Positions 42,407-50,759 of a stretch of DNA of 64,000 nt are shown in pieces. The notes under the pieces were generated by a model, which saw nothing but the letters and a program-made list of their open reading frames with translations, was not told the DNA's origin and made no database searches. Both the position numbers and the translations under genes were made by a program. The stretch is from CAVZVW01 sp963778845. GTDB lineage: Bacteria > Actinomycetota > Actinomycetes > Actinomycetales > Kineosporiaceae. Location: positions 1,860,001-1,924,000 of the forward strand of contig CAVZVW010000009.1 in NCBI GenBank assembly GCA_963778845.1. Reading direction: 5' to 3'. The stretch's first letter is position 1, and every line of letters begins with the position of its first letter.

Positions 42407-43882
42407 TCAGCCGGCGAGCCAGCCGTAGATGCGTTCTCGGGCCGCCTCGTTGGCGAAGTAGCCCGAGTGCGAGACGCCGTCGGCGGGAGCGAAGCTGAAG
42501 CGGTCCTCGATCGGGAAGAACCCGGAGCCGTTGCGCTCGTGCACGCTGGCGGTGGGAACCACCAGGTCGTTCGCACCGCCGAAGACCGCGTCAGCCAGGC
42601 GGTTGACGACGAACGCCTTCAGGCCCGGGTCGACCGGGTCGTAGTCGGAGGCCATCGCGAAGTACTGCTTGGCATCCCGGGGCCCGGTGTTGAGCCAGTC
42701 CCTCAGGAAGCGACCGTCCCTGAGCATCGACTCCAGACCGGCCAACCCCGACGCGACGTCTACAGCAAGCTGTTTCACGACGGCGAGCACGCCCTGCAGG
42801 ACGCCGAGGGTGACCGTGTCGGGGAAGAAGTTGACCAGATTGGTGTACGTGTCGACGAAGTCGCCGAGCCGGGTCGTGTCCGTCAGCGGCGTCCCGTCGT
42901 TCGGCGAGGCCACGAAGACCACCCGGCGCACCGAGACGACGACGTTCCCGGCCGAGAGCTCCGCCTGCTTCTCGGCCAGTGTCCGTGCCACGAGGCCACC
43001 GCGGGAGTGGCAGAGGATGTCAAGATCCAGGCGCACGCCGTCCGGCATCGCTCCCAGGAACCATTCGACGTTCTCCCGCGGGTCCGCCGACAGGGTGGGG
43101 TGGTCGAGAGCCAGGACGCGCCCGCCGTACAGCGCGTGAAGCCGCTCGACATAGGCCGGCGGGAGACTCCCGAAGGCGCCGTGCGCGGTGCTGAAGGTGC
43201 CGTGCACCAGCAGCAGCGCCCTGCCGGCCGACAGCCGATGCCACGCCGGCGGGTCGAGGACCGTTCCGCCCGCCGACCGGAAGTCCTGGGGGGTGAAGGT
43301 GCGTACCCCGTACGGGCGGTTGCGGTGCTCCCAGCTCTGGACGAACCGCTCACCGACCTTCCCGACCAGGGGGTCGAGCAGCGGGAACACGACCACCTTC
43401 AGCAGCTTGGTGCCTGCGAGCCCGATCAGCCCACGGGTGGCTCCCGACGCCGGCACGGGCGCCACCCGCCCGTCGATGCGGTAGATCCGCTCGCCGCCCC
43501 CACGCGTGACGACGGCACCAGCGTCATCCCGCGCGAAGTGCCACGTGGCCACGCCCGCCTCGTCGAAGGCGAGCACCGCCTGGCCCCAGTCGTCCCCGGG
43601 CGCCGGCACCTGCAGCTCGATCACGGGTGGGCCGGACGGCGTGCCGCGGGTCCGGGGACCCCCCGGCGACGTCACCTCGCGAGCCCCTCGGATCTCGACC
43701 GTCTGCTGCACCTCGACGTCCTCGGCACCCAGCGCGGCGTCCAGGTCCTCGGTGCTCATCCCGGGGCCGCGGGTTCCCGCGACGGAGGGTGGTTGCAGCG
43801 TGGCGCTACCGCGCAGACCGGCGGTGCGCAGGCGCACCCTGCCGATCTGGACGACGCGTCCGCCCGGGTCGAGGTCGGTCAC
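42407..43882 (-). CDS. Serine alpha/beta-hydrolase (lipase-like) coupled to CHAT peptidase
   Basis: A 491-residue protein. Residues 215-491 are an alpha/beta-hydrolase: LLLVHGTFS forms the oxyanion hole (His227), CHSRGG (nucleophile Ser293) replaces the usual GHSxGG, GGANDLVVP holds the likely Asp and GVSHSGYF the likely His. The first 200 residues form a separate region with beta-strands and a short hydrophobic stretch (GLIGLAGTKLLKVVVFPLLD), which could dock to a membrane. The GTG start overlaps the CHAT gene stop (GTGA). The substrate may be a lipid or ester. No signal peptide is seen, so it is probably cytosolic. Confidence 0.85.
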   Translation of the reverse strand: MTDLDPGGRVVQIGRVRLRTAGLRGSATLQPPSVAGTRGPGMSTEDLDAALGAEDVEVQQTVEIRGAREVTSPGGPRTRGTPSGPPVIELQVPAPGDDWGQAVLAFDEAGVATWHFARDDAGAVVTRGGGERIYRIDGRVAPVPASGATRGLIGLAGTKLLKVVVFPLLDPLVGKVGERFVQSWEHRNRPYGVRTFTPQDFRSAGGTVLDPPAWHRLSAGRALLLVHGTFSTAHGAFGSLPPAYVERLHALYGGRVLALDHPTLSADPRENVEWFLGAMPDGVRLDLDILCHSRGGLVARTLAEKQAELSAGNVVVSVRRVVFVASPNDGTPLTDTTRLGDFVDTYTNLVNFFPDTVTLGVLQGVLAVVKQLAVDVASGLAGLESMLRDGRFLRDWLNTGPRDAKQYFAMASDYDPVDPGLKAFVVNRLADAVFGGANDLVVPTASVHERNGSGFFPIEDRFSFAPADGVSHSGYFANEAARERIYGWLAG

Positions 43883-46482
43883 GGCCGCCGGTCCAGGCGC
43901 AGCGAGGGGTCGCCGAAGTAGCGGTAGGCGAAGTAGGTGGACGAGACCGGGGTGTCAGGGTCGTCGAAGCGCCCGCGCGCCGTCCGCAGGACGTCCGCGG
44001 GAGACGCGCCGGCGAAGGCCCTGGCGTAGAAGTCCAGGGCGATGTCCTTCGCGACCTCGTCGTCGATCCGCCACAGCGGCGCGACCACGGCGGCGGCCCC
44101 GGCGGCGAGCAGCGACTCGGCCATCCCGGTGTAGCTGCCGAGGAGCTCCGTGCCCGCACCCACCTGGCAGGCGTTCAGGAAGACGAAGGCAGGGGTGGCC
44201 AGCGGGGTCGAACGGAACTCCTCCGGAGAGACCACCTCCTCGTCCTGCATGACCAGCCCGTCCTCGATGCCGGTGAGGTCACTGACCCCGTGGAGGCTGA
44301 AGTGCAGGACGTCGGCCCGCGGGTTTCCGGAGATGCAGGAGAACATCGCCGCGGAGCTGGCGGGCACGCCGATCGCGGCGTAGGCCGCCTCGAGGGCGGC
44401 CGCCTCGGCGACCGCGTGGTCGAGGGACTGCCAGCGCGAGCCGGTGTACTCACCGGTGATGACCGCCATCGACCGCACGGCCACCGAGTGCGGCGGCGGG
44501 ACCGTGGGCGGGGGCCGCCCGAGCACCCAGCGCCCCACATTCGCCTGGGCGCCGAGCATGGGCGGGGAGCCGGGGTCGATGACGTGTGGCGGGTCCAGCG
44601 CGGCCAGCTCCCACGCGATGCTGCTCTCCCCCGAGAGGATCAGTACGGTCGGAGGCCGCGGCGCGACGGCGTGGGCGACGTCCAGCAGCACGTCGAAGGT
44701 CTCCTGCGGCATGGCTCGGGCGATCTCCGCACCGTGACCGAGCACCCGCCGGGTGAGCTTGGCGCGGTCGGTGATGCCGCTCACCTGGTTCTCCAGCCGG
44801 GCTGCGAACCCCGCGGGGTCGGCGCCGACGGGGACGACGAGGGGTACGCCTGGAGTGCGGACGCCGAGCTCCGGTGCGGTCTCGAACGTCCAGACCAGGC
44901 TCTCCGGGCTCGAGGTCGAGGGCAGGATCCGGATGGTGAGGTCGGCGGCCGAGCGTCCGGGCGGGGCACCGAGGCCCGTGGGCTCGGGCGCCTGCAGCCG
45001 GCCCACGTGCGCAGCGAGCTCGGCGGACTGCACCACGGCCAACGGGCGCGTGGCCACTCCCATCGTGTGCCCCTCGGCGGAGTAGATCGCGCGGATCACC
45101 ACGGGGTGGATCGGCTCCGACGGGCTGTCCGCGGTCAGGTGCAGCGTGACCGACGGGTACGGGTCGGCGGCGGTGACGGGAAGCACCTGCCGGGGCTCCT
45201 CGCCCAGGCGAAGGGTGAAGCCCTCGGTGATCACCTGGACGGTGAGCGTCCAGCTGCCCACGCTCCACTCGGGGCGGGTCAGCGGGTCAGCGATCACCTC
45301 GAGGTCGGGGAGCTGGCGCAGCCCGACGGCGATCGCGAACTCCTCGTTCGCGACCACCGTGTGCGGGCAGTCGAGGCGGGCGAACGACGTCCGCGGCGGG
45401 TCGGCCTCGCTCAGGGCGGGCACCTCCCCCGTCGGCGGTCCGTCGGCTCGGGCCCCGTCGGCTCGGGGCTCGTCGGCTCGGGCCCCGTCGGCTCGGGGCT
45501 CGTCGGCTCGGGCCCCGTCGGATCGGGGCTCGTCGGATCGGATCGGGGCAACCGGTGGTGGCGGGCTCGGCGGCGAGGGGCTGGGTGCCCACGCGCTCGG
45601 CGGCGGGGCTGGCGGTGGGGGGCTGTACTGCGGTGGGGGGCTGTACTGCGGTGGGGGGCTGGGCCACGGACCGGGCGCCTCGGCACTGGCCGGCGGCAGG
45701 CCCGGCTGCCCTCCGGTGCGCGGCTGGAAGTCCCAGGGCTCGGGCGGCGCGGTGGCAGGCGGCTGCGCTGCCGGGGCGACCCATGCCCGCAGGGCGGCAT
45801 TGGTCAGCCCGCCCACCGAGCCGGGCAGCACTGTCCAGACCAGCAAGGAGCGCCCGGTGATCGGGGCCACCCCGAACTGCTGGGTCAGCACGTTCGCACC
45901 GACACCGGCCAGCGCGCCGCCGGCGACGCTGAGCACGGCGCCACCACGGCGGCGCGCACGCCCGAGACCCATCACCAGCAGAACGGCCCCCAGCCCGATG
46001 GTCGCCGTCGCCGCTATCCCGGCGAAGGTGGTGAAGGGCGAGGGCCCCTCCACCCGCACCCACGCCGTCGCTTGGCACGTGTCGGTGACGACCTGCACCT
46101 CGTAGATCCCGACACCGGCCTGGGCGAACTGCGACATCGTCAGCCGACCGCTCCAGGTGGTTCTGGGCGGGTCGACGACGAACTCGTTGACGGCGATCGA
46201 CTGCCCGGCAAGGACCAGGGCCACGCGCACGACGTGCACGGGCTCGGGAGCGACGACGTCGACGGCGGCCGGCCTGTCCGCCGCCACGGTGACCGGTTGG
46301 CCGGGGCTCGTCGTGGCAGCGTCCACGCCCTCGACGACCACGCCGCACCGCCCCTGAGCCAGAGCCGCTGGGGAGGTCGCAGCCGTCGCGGCGAAGAACA
46401 GGCAGGCCAGGCCGACGGAGGCCAGGCCCCGGCGGACGACCCGGCGAGGCCGCTTGCTGCGAGATCCGCGATCGACCCCCAC
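43879..46482 (-). CDS. Membrane-anchored CHAT-domain peptidase with external sensor region
   Basis: An 867-residue protein. Residues 1-43 form a signal peptide (cut after ALA). Residues 44-150 look like a beta-sandwich external domain. A hydrophobic helix at 151-174 is followed by RARRR, and two more hydrophobic stretches follow (about 181-200 and 211-231), so the C terminus is probably cytoplasmic. A Pro-rich linker carries the 10-residue repeats RADEPRADGA. The CHAT (caspase-like) domain occupies about 480-867: LHFSLHG (His731) and FLNACQVG (Cys772) are the catalytic pair, with APLWRIDD and FYARAFAG after it. A GTG start and GTGA overlap couple it to the hydrolase gene. Confidence 0.88.
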   Translation of the reverse strand: MGVDRGSRSKRPRRVVRRGLASVGLACLFFAATAATSPAALAQGRCGVVVEGVDAATTSPGQPVTVAADRPAAVDVVAPEPVHVVRVALVLAGQSIAVNEFVVDPPRTTWSGRLTMSQFAQAGVGIYEVQVVTDTCQATAWVRVEGPSPFTTFAGIAATATIGLGAVLLVMGLGRARRRGGAVLSVAGGALAGVGANVLTQQFGVAPITGRSLLVWTVLPGSVGGLTNAALRAWVAPAAQPPATAPPEPWDFQPRTGGQPGLPPASAEAPGPWPSPPPQYSPPPQYSPPPPAPPPSAWAPSPSPPSPPPPVAPIRSDEPRSDGARADEPRADGARADEPRADGARADGPPTGEVPALSEADPPRTSFARLDCPHTVVANEEFAIAVGLRQLPDLEVIADPLTRPEWSVGSWTLTVQVITEGFTLRLGEEPRQVLPVTAADPYPSVTLHLTADSPSEPIHPVVIRAIYSAEGHTMGVATRPLAVVQSAELAAHVGRLQAPEPTGLGAPPGRSAADLTIRILPSTSSPESLVWTFETAPELGVRTPGVPLVVPVGADPAGFAARLENQVSGITDRAKLTRRVLGHGAEIARAMPQETFDVLLDVAHAVAPRPPTVLILSGESSIAWELAALDPPHVIDPGSPPMLGAQANVGRWVLGRPPPTVPPPHSVAVRSMAVITGEYTGSRWQSLDHAVAEAAALEAAYAAIGVPASSAAMFSCISGNPRADVLHFSLHGVSDLTGIEDGLVMQDEEVVSPEEFRSTPLATPAFVFLNACQVGAGTELLGSYTGMAESLLAAGAAAVVAPLWRIDDEVAKDIALDFYARAFAGASPADVLRTARGRFDDPDTPVSSTYFAYRYFGDPSLRLDRRP
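45441..45534 (-). repeat. 30-bp coding tandem repeat in the CHAT linker
   Basis: About three copies of a 30-bp unit encode the 10-residue repeat RADEPRADGA (residues 318-347). The number of units could vary between strains, changing the linker length by 10 residues without shifting the frame. Confidence 0.85.
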
Positions 46483-46812
46483 GGCGCTTCACCACCCTCG
46501 GTGGACACCGCCTGGCCTGCACGGAGGCGGTCGAGATACGGGCGAGACGGGAAGATCGTACTGACCCCGGGCACCCGACGGGGTGCCTTGTCGAGCGGAT
46601 TCGTCGAGTGCGTCGCTTCCATGGCCGAGTGTGGACTCAACGGTGGACGCAGCTGGGGGTGGTTACCCCCGGATGGGTACACCGTCGCTTCCACAGCCGT
46701 GCTCAGGATTCATCACCACTCTCAGGCCACCGTCACCGGCTCTTCAGGTGTTCAGCCGAGCATGCGACGGACGCGTCACCCCGAGGCCGCCGGACCGTCC
46801 GGGTGCCGGCTT

Positions 46813-47022
46813 GCCTCGGGCGAGGGCACGCATCGACTCGACATATCGCCTCGTGATGCAGCGCTGGACGGCGTGCGCCGAGGGCCCGGCGACCCGTGCC
46901 GGCCAGGTGGCGGGGCGCGAGAAGGCACGGACGGTCAGCCCGACCTCCCCGCCGTGGTCGATGTCGACGACGGACATCTCCTCACCCGTACCGACCCCCC
47001 GACACGGCCACGCGGGCAGCGT
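46813..47022 (-). pseudogene. Truncated DUF1990 gene remnant
   Basis: About 70 residues match the C-terminal third of DUF1990 proteins: VVDIDHGGEVGLTVRAFSR, then RPATWPARVAGPSAHAVQR and ITRRYVESMRAL. Everything before this, more than half of the family length, is missing. The remnant begins just next to the dispersed 39-bp repeat. No ribosome site or start codon supports a working gene. Confidence rests on recognised family residues, not on a search. Confidence 0.6.
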
Positions 47023-47043
47023 GATCGCCTGGCGAGGGCGACT

Positions 47044-47082
47044 GTGCGAGATCGGTGCCACATAGCGCCCCCGATCTCGCAC
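47044..47082 (+). repeat. Dispersed 39-bp hairpin repeat, copy 2
   Basis: GTGCGAGATCG at the left pairs with CGATCTCGCAC at the right in an 11-bp stem; conserved CCACATAGCGCC lies inside. It abuts the DUF1990 remnant and shares the flank GATGTGGC with copy 1. The 914-base gap around it holds nothing else I can support. Confidence 0.9.
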
Positions 47083-47396
47083 GATGTGGCACCCCTGCGC
47101 CGGGGGGCCCCGCCACGACCCCGCCACGTTCGCTGACGGGTCAGGGGGCCGGTACCCGGTCGACGAGCATCAGCGCCTGCAAGCGGGCGGCGTCCTGCGC
47201 CGTCCACCCCCGCGGGAGGCACCACCGCCGACCACGCGTCGACCATGGCGTCGGTTCCGCGGCGGCGTGCTGTGGGCCCGGGTCCAGCGCGAGGGCGGAC
47301 CGCGCAGGGCCACGCTGGTCTCCTCGAGCGCCTCGGTGCGCAGAGCCGCGCGGGCGTCGTCCGGTCGCGGATCCTCGCTGTGTGAGCGGCCGACGT

Positions 47397-48866
47397 TCAC
47401 GTGCCCGTGGACGCGCTCACCTTCCCGTCGGCGACCGCGGCCCTCAAGGTGTCGTAGTCGCGCGCGTTCTGCTGCGTGTATGCCATCGCGAAGTCGGCCA
47501 CCGCCTGGTCGAAGCGGTCGCTTCCTCCCATGTACGCGGCCAGCGCCACCCGGTCGCCGGAGCGTGCGTGCGCCCGCGCGAGCGTCTCGGCGCACAACCC
47601 CGCGTAGAACTGCAGGCCCTCGGGTGACACGGTGTTGAGGTCCACCGAGCCCTTCCAGTCGCGGAGCTGGCGCACGTAGTGGTCCTGGCGGCCGCCGTCC
47701 CTCGTCGGCAGGTAGTGCCACCCGAGGAAGATGTCGCTGGCCGCCTGCATGAGGCGCTGACCCTCCACCACCCGCTGGCCGTTGTTGGCGTACACCGTGC
47801 GCCCGCAGTAGTCCTCGAGCACGGACGCCTGCGCCTCCTTCACCTGCAGGAACAGCGGGTCGTCGCCGTCTCGGCCTGTGAGGTAGGTGACCCATGCCTG
47901 CGTCCCGACGCTGCCGACGCCCACCACCTTGCGGGCCGCATGCTCGAGGCGGAAGCGCTCCAGGAGGCGCCGACGGTCGTCGGGGAGCGAGCGCGCATAG
48001 GCACGAAGCAGGCGGTCGAGCTCGGCGTACAGCTTGTCGACGTCCGCCGTGGGCATGAGCTCCTCGACGGGCACGATGAGTGGCGGGTCGGAGATGATCC
48101 GCCGCTTGCCGTCGACCACCGTGGTCAGGCGCTTCAGGGCGTGGGTGCTGTCGCGGGTGCGAGCCTTGGCGACGATCTCCTCGGCCTGAGCCGCCAGGCG
48201 CGGCTTCAAGGAACGGCTGATCTCCTTCAGCAGGTCACCGGCGCGGATCGAGCTGTACCAGACGTCGAGGTCACGCATCCCCGCATAGGAGCGGATCGAC
48301 GTCCGGTAGGCCGCTGTGACAGCCACGGCGATCTTGCGGGACCTCTTGGGCGAGAACTCACGCGCGTCGGCGGCCACGGCGACGCTGGCCACGAGTCGCT
48401 TGATGTCCCAGCAGAACGGTCCGGGCAGGGTCTCGTCGAAGTCGTTGACGTCGAACACCAGGTGACGCTCGGGTGAGGCGAACACCCCGAAGTTCCCGAT
48501 GTGCGCATCCCCGCACAGCTGGGCCCTCAGCGACGTCGTGGGGGTCGAGGCGATGTCGCTCGCCATGAGCATGGCAGCGCCGCGGAAGAACGCGAACGGT
48601 GAGGTGAGCATGCGCCCGTAGCGCACCGGGATGAGCTCGCGGACCCGGGATGCCGCCTGTCGCTCCAGGAGATCCACGGGGTCGGGCCGGTCGGCTGCCG
48701 GCTCGTACACCCTCAGGTCGTCCAGCGGGACGCGGGTGCGCTCAGCCTTGCCGCGTGCGGCCCGCTCCGACAGCGACAGGTGGACCGACTTGGTGGCGGG
48801 CTTGCGCCCAGGGCGTACGGCGGGCGGTGCCCCGGGGGAGGCAGCGTCGGCGGCGCGGTCGGTCAC
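47397..48866 (-). CDS. DUF2252 family protein (kinase-like fold)
   Basis: A 489-residue cytosolic protein. LCGDAHIGNFGVF, FDVNDFDETLPGPFCWDIKRL, VGVGSVGTQAWVTYL and QRLMQAASDIFLGW are typical of DUF2252, a family related to aminoglycoside phosphotransferase/protein kinase-like folds; HIGNFG and DFDE are the catalytic-loop-like and metal-loop-like positions. Substrate unknown. A GTG start is used. The gene is flanked by copies 2 and 3 of the dispersed repeat. Confidence 0.92.
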   Translation of the reverse strand: MTDRAADAASPGAPPAVRPGRKPATKSVHLSLSERAARGKAERTRVPLDDLRVYEPAADRPDPVDLLERQAASRVRELIPVRYGRMLTSPFAFFRGAAMLMASDIASTPTTSLRAQLCGDAHIGNFGVFASPERHLVFDVNDFDETLPGPFCWDIKRLVASVAVAADAREFSPKRSRKIAVAVTAAYRTSIRSYAGMRDLDVWYSSIRAGDLLKEISRSLKPRLAAQAEEIVAKARTRDSTHALKRLTTVVDGKRRIISDPPLIVPVEELMPTADVDKLYAELDRLLRAYARSLPDDRRRLLERFRLEHAARKVVGVGSVGTQAWVTYLTGRDGDDPLFLQVKEAQASVLEDYCGRTVYANNGQRVVEGQRLMQAASDIFLGWHYLPTRDGGRQDHYVRQLRDWKGSVDLNTVSPEGLQFYAGLCAETLARAHARSGDRVALAAYMGGSDRFDQAVADFAMAYTQQNARDYDTLRAAVADGKVSASTGT

Positions 48867-48953
48867 GGCGAACCCCTATGTCGGGTAGGTCATTGCGGAA
48901 CGTCACTGGGCGGTCATCCTAGGCGAGCCCTTCTCGTGGAGCAGAGCAGCACT

Positions 48954-48992
48954 GTGCGAGATCGGAGCCACATAGCGCCCCCTTTCTCGCAC
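48954..48992 (+). repeat. Dispersed 39-bp hairpin repeat, copy 3
   Basis: Matches copy 4 with one change, and the match continues into the flank GTGTGTGGGTGCAGGTGGA. It lies between DUF2252 and the divergent membrane protein gene. Confidence 0.9.
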
Positions 48993-49049
48993 GGTGTGTG
49001 GGTGCAGGTGGATCGCGGGGACGGCGCGAGCCTGAGAGGGGCGCGAGCG

Positions 49050-49553
49050 GTGGCGACGGTAGCCCGGGCGAGAAGGTGGCGGCTGCGGCTGGCGGCGGTG
49101 CTCGCGCCGGCGGGCGTCGTGCTGATGCTGGCGTCGGCGTTCGGTGTCGGGGAGTCCGACCCTCACCCTGGGCCCACGGGGAGGCTGGGGGCTGTCGGGC
49201 TCCTGCTGACTCTGCTGACCTTGGTCACGGTCGGGCGGGCGGGTCGGGCCGCGAGGGCCAGGCCTGAGGGCGAGGCTGGGCGCGGGCCGGACGGCGTCCC
49301 CCTCGGCCTGCAGGACGAGCTCGGCGGCCTTCAAGCAGCGATGGTCGTGCTCGCCTCGTTGATCATGGCGTGTCTCGTGCTCGACATGGTGGTGCCTGTC
49401 ACCAATGTCCCGCCGCTCCTCCTCGGCCTGGGGTTCGCCATCCCCCTGACCGCGACCCTGGTTCCGCTCCTGTGGCCCGACCCCCGCAGGCGAGGCCGCC
49501 ACTCGGTACCCGCCGACGCCGGCACCGGCGCGGCAGACCGACCGGCCGCCTGA
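49050..49553 (+). CDS. Uncharacterised four-helix membrane protein
   Basis: A 167-residue protein with four hydrophobic segments: LAAVLAPAGVVLMLASAFGV, LGAVGLLLTLLTLVTVG, AAMVVLASLIMACLVLDMVV and GLGFAIPLTATLVPLLW. A short acidic and Pro-rich tail follows. I do not recognise the family. The GTG at 49050 has GAGAGGGG upstream. It starts just after copy 3 of the repeat and converges on another membrane protein gene. Confidence 0.65.
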   Translation: MATVARARRWRLRLAAVLAPAGVVLMLASAFGVGESDPHPGPTGRLGAVGLLLTLLTLVTVGRAGRAARARPEGEAGRGPDGVPLGLQDELGGLQAAMVVLASLIMACLVLDMVVPVTNVPPLLLGLGFAIPLTATLVPLLWPDPRRRGRHSVPADAGTGAADRPAA

Positions 49554-49659
49554 CCCGTTCCCACCCGTTCCCACCCGTCTGACGGTCTGGGCGCCTCGAT
49601 CTCATGGTCCGCGGGCCGGCGCCGGCGCCGGTGAACGCAACGAGCGGCGTCGGCCGCGG

Positions 49660-50490
49660 TCAGACCCGGTCGGTGTCGTACCGCCCCAGGGCGTCGGATG
49701 GCGGCAGGTCGGGGCCGACGAAGTTCCAGATGCGGTGCACCGGGCGGGTGCGTGTGGGGCAGGCCAACACGGCGACCGTGGTCGAACCGCTGGTCGCCTC
49801 GTAAGCGCCGATCCAGGTCAGCCGGTCGCCGACCCGCAGGTCCTCGCGCCAGACCCAGGCGTTGCGGACGAGAAGCCTCGGACCACCCCAGTCGCGCTGG
49901 ACGACGACGCTGCGGCCGAGCGGTTCGGCAAAGCCGACGACGACCACGCCCGTCCGTTCGGGGTCGCCCAGGCACGTTCGATAGCCACGCGCCGCTGAGA
50001 CGTAGCTCAACGCACCGAGGATGACGAGAGCCCCCGCGCCGAACCCGAGCATGACCAAGCCGGCCCTCACGTCGGGGTGATCGCCCAGCAGGGTCCAGAC
50101 TCCCTTGCCGACGAGCGCCGAGCCCAAGGCGAGCGGCACCCAAGCACCCTTGAGGCCCTGTCGGCGCACCAACCGACGATCCCACCCCGTGGTCCCCGCG
50201 CTCTCCTCGACGGGCTGGGTCACCGTGACGGGCTGGCGCACCGTGCTCGCGCCCTCGGTTGCCCACCTCCTGAGTACCACCCGGCCGACGCTCCGGTTGG
50301 CAGCGCGCGTCAGGAACCACCCCGTCGCGGCGATCATCGCCAACCCGAGCAGACCCCATGACGACGGACCGGGCGCCAACGTGACGGTGGCGAGCACCAC
50401 CGCACCGGTGACAAGTCCGCCGACGACCAACGGATCCTCAGCCGCCCGTCGCAGATCCGGGCGACCGGCCCGGGTCGGGAGGATCTCCAT
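49660..50490 (-). CDS. Uncharacterised membrane protein with a soluble C-terminal domain
   Basis: A 276-residue protein. The N-terminal half has two hydrophobic helices (VVGGLVTGAVVLATVTLAP and WGLLGLAMIAATGWFL) and a second pair near residues 130-180 (WVPLALGSALVGKGVWTLL, AGLVMLGFGAGALVILGAL). The C-terminal 90 residues form a beta-rich domain with VVVQRDWGGPRLLVRNAWVW and GDRLTWIG. Family unknown. Start ATG 50490. It converges on the 49050 gene. Confidence 0.65.
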   Translation of the reverse strand: MEILPTRAGRPDLRRAAEDPLVVGGLVTGAVVLATVTLAPGPSSWGLLGLAMIAATGWFLTRAANRSVGRVVLRRWATEGASTVRQPVTVTQPVEESAGTTGWDRRLVRRQGLKGAWVPLALGSALVGKGVWTLLGDHPDVRAGLVMLGFGAGALVILGALSYVSAARGYRTCLGDPERTGVVVVGFAEPLGRSVVVQRDWGGPRLLVRNAWVWREDLRVGDRLTWIGAYEATSGSTTVAVLACPTRTRPVHRIWNFVGPDLPPSDALGRYDTDRV

Positions 50491-50591
50491 GAGCGGACAG
50501 GTTAGGTCAACGACCGGGGTGTGGTCAGACCCGGGCACGGTCGTCGTCGCTGACGGATTGGCGTCTCGGGTGGTGCGAGGTGACCGGCACT

Positions 50592-50630
50592 GTGCGAGAT
50601 CGGTGCCACATAGCGCCCCCTTTCTCGCAC
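50592..50630 (+). repeat. Dispersed 39-bp hairpin repeat, copy 4
   Basis: Same sequence as copy 3 with T for A at one site. The match extends 20 bases right of the palindrome. Copies 3 and 4 flank the 49050-50490 pair of membrane genes. Confidence 0.9.
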
Positions 50631-50759
50631 GGTGTGTGGGTGCAGGTGGAGCGGGGACGGCGCTGCGCCGGGACGGCGTGCCGCTGAGGCTGCGGGCGTC
50701 CAGACTGGCGACGTCCAGACTGGACGCTGGTCGGCAGCGAGTACTCGGAGCTCGAGCGC

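Noticed and set aside
46483..47396. Possible new gene in the 914-base gap between CHAT and DUF2252
   Set aside because: Only the DUF1990 remnant and repeat copy 2 can be supported. Other frames are open only because of high GC and lack ribosome sites or domain patterns.
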